From positions 185,094 through 249,093 of the forward strand of contig JADWOT020001299.1 of the NCBI GenBank assembly GCA_036345935.2: DNA of 64,000 bases, written 5' to 3'. Origin of the DNA: Taenia hydatigena (Eukaryota; Platyhelminthes; Cestoda; Cyclophyllidea; Taeniidae). A program made the translations under genes and the position numbers. The notes beneath the pieces are model-generated. The model did not search any database, was not told the origin of the DNA, and was given only the letters and a program-made list of their open reading frames with translations. Below, piece after piece: positions 62,301-64,000 of the stretch (positions are counted from its first letter, which is position 1; each line of letters opens with the position of its first letter).

Positions 62301-64000
62301 TACGTTGTGATCAGAATTCAGAATTTTTCGTCTTAAAGCCTGAGCTAGGCACTCGAGAGAACCTCAAGAGGTCGGTTGTATGTTCTTCTTCCCACTCATT
62401 TATTTATTGCATTTGTTTACTGTGATTAGGTCACGCACGTATTAGTAGGGCGAGCACACGATACCAGTTGCTCAATTGCTGCTTTCGATGCCTCTTATAG
62501 TCATTTGCACTGCCATTACAGCTCGGAGCAACATAAAATAGCATCTGCTAACACGGAATAAACACGTTGAATGTGTGGTGATTAACTAAATTCTATCGCT
62601 TTCATCCTCCTACGTGATGTGTAAGCGAGACGGTAAGTGAGTCATCAACTGACTGAGTGCATGAGTGGTTGGGTTAGTGAACGTAGTGAGATGGGAGAGG
62701 AGACGGTGCAAAAGGTGTCGTACTGGGATCTGAACGTGGAAACTTGCAACCAAAACGCGGTATCCTTGCCACCAGATCATTACAGCGCTGAGTGCGACAC
62801 TGTAGCAAAAGAAGGCAGGAGTGTTATTGAAATCAGGTTTTATGACTGTGTTAATGGTACTAGAGCAAGAGGTTAAAGGTAAAATTGTCTTCTCAATCCA
62901 CGATCTTTATCGTATCACACTTCTCTTCCATGGGTACAGAAAGATTGCAGTGTAATGATATGAGCAGCTGATGATCATGAAAAGCGAGAAATTAAAGAAG
63001 CAGCCAGATAGGTAGAAATGCTACAAGGTGGAGATACAAATTTAGTCTATAATCAACAACTCAAAAGTGGGCAGCAGAAAGTGTTGACATTGGGGTCCGA
63101 ATTACGTTACCCCAACATCTGATTAGAATTAAGCCGATCTGGCCTAAAATTTGCATTTCAATTTCTCACTGCTAGTTGGACCCAATTCTTAAAATCATAT
63201 CTTGTTATAGTGGTCGTAATCAATTAAAGCGAGAAGCACTCAAGATCCTCTGCACTTACTTATTCACCACCAGAACATTTCGAACAAAACTGGCAAACAC
63301 GAGTTTTACCGCCACAATTAATTTCTGTGCTGACTAAGAAGGATCGGCTCTAACCGCAGCCCTTACCCCGGAGCAATAGCTTAGGCAAAGCTGCAAGAGC
63401 AATCGATTTTCAAAAAGAAACATTTACCAACTGATCTGCAGTGCACACATCTGAACTCAACTGATCGCCATCCTTCATAAACATTGTTCCATCTTGCCGA
63501 TGGATGAACGAAGACGATTGGTAATGTCGCTAGCAGATCACCCATAGTGCAGACTCGAGTGGAAGTGCCCATGAAAGAGAAGTTTAGTTAAGCAAACCTC
63601 TTTAATGAGAGGTGGTTGACGAATCCAACTCACGTTTCAAAATTCGCATCAACTAAAGAATCGCAACCTCGAGAGCAATGTCTCAGTTATGATATTGTTG
63701 TTAGAGCATCTGCACATCTAGCCAGTGAATTGTTTCCAAGAGCCTATGGAACAAGTCGAAAGAGGTAAGTGCATGATCTGTTTGAAAGGAGGTGGAAAGT
63801 TAGAATTCTACAGTTCTAATTAGACAGACATTCCGCAGAGTAGTGGGAACCGTGAGGTCTGTTGAGAAGCTGCAAAGAATTGTAACAGTTGTAGATTACT
63901 AACGAGAGGAAGGAGAAGAAATCAATATACAGGAGTAAAATTGGGAAAAGTGACCACTGGATACATTAAGAGTTTGGAAGATTAGGCAGACGGTGGAATG
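62301..64000. other. Right end of window: nothing firmly supported
   Basis: Short frames only. On the minus strand near 63430-63535 an acceptor-like CTGCTAG and a donor-like TTG/GTAAAT bracket an open stretch (HRQDGTMFMKDGDQL), but no family or partner exon supports it. No additional tRNA-binding-domain exon for the 60967-61217 gene was found up to the window end. Confidence 0.35.

Noticed and set aside
1..64000. CRISPR arrays, rRNA genes, bacterial operons, riboswitches or integrated viral genes.
   Set aside because: No regularly spaced direct repeats, no rRNA-like conserved cores, no dense gene arrangement and no viral polymerase or capsid-like frame were visible.

Overview
The window looks like a gene-sparse, intron-containing animal nuclear genome. 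The base composition is moderately AT-rich, and the few protein-like stretches are short, isolated and often flanked by AG acceptor and GT donor dinucleotides. Nothing suggests a prokaryote, organelle or virus. The clearest conserved gene piece is one exon of the C-terminal EMAPII/tRNA-binding domain of tyrosyl-tRNA synthetase or AIMP1. A tandem-BRCT-like exon also points to an animal. A flatworm or another helminth-like invertebrate is possible, but that is only an impression; I cannot name the species.

The layout is dominated by one structure. Bases 1-16174 and 33251-49424 are reverse complements of each other, with the constant coordinate sum 49425. There is no net insertion or deletion over at least 16.17 kb, and I noticed only four single-base differences. 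The left arm runs off the window start, so the full arm may be longer. The arms enclose a spacer of 17,076 bp (16175-33250). At the inner edge of the arms the identity drops abruptly. The next ~325 bp on each side (16175-16500 and 32928-33250) are still recognisable inverted copies, but at roughly three-quarters identity by eye. An old inverted duplication whose arms were recently made identical up to a sharp boundary explains this best; a very recent re-duplication or an assembly effect are the alternatives.

The arms and flanks also contain older, diverged copies of shared pieces. A ~1.3 kb arm segment recurs in the spacer (25838-27098). A cysteine-containing exon recurs as a broken copy beyond the right arm (53065-53299). 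An ankyrin-like tail recurs at 60218-60440. A repeat carrying a TGTCACA-type palindrome occurs twice in each arm and again near 55.7 kb.

The spacer carries a long minus-strand reading frame with tandem-BRCT character of the 53BP1 kind (29326-30051) and a ~2.7 kb purine-rich tract (about 19.0-21.7 kb). The right flank (49425-64000) carries an unrecognised 196-residue membrane-protein-like frame, an unrecognised terminal exon at 58172-58467, the tyrosyl-tRNA synthetase/AIMP1-type exon, a decayed tRNA-Ile-like sequence and a proline/threonine-rich exon candidate. No complete multi-exon gene can be assembled from this window. The coding features are therefore exon-level and there is no operon-like organisation.
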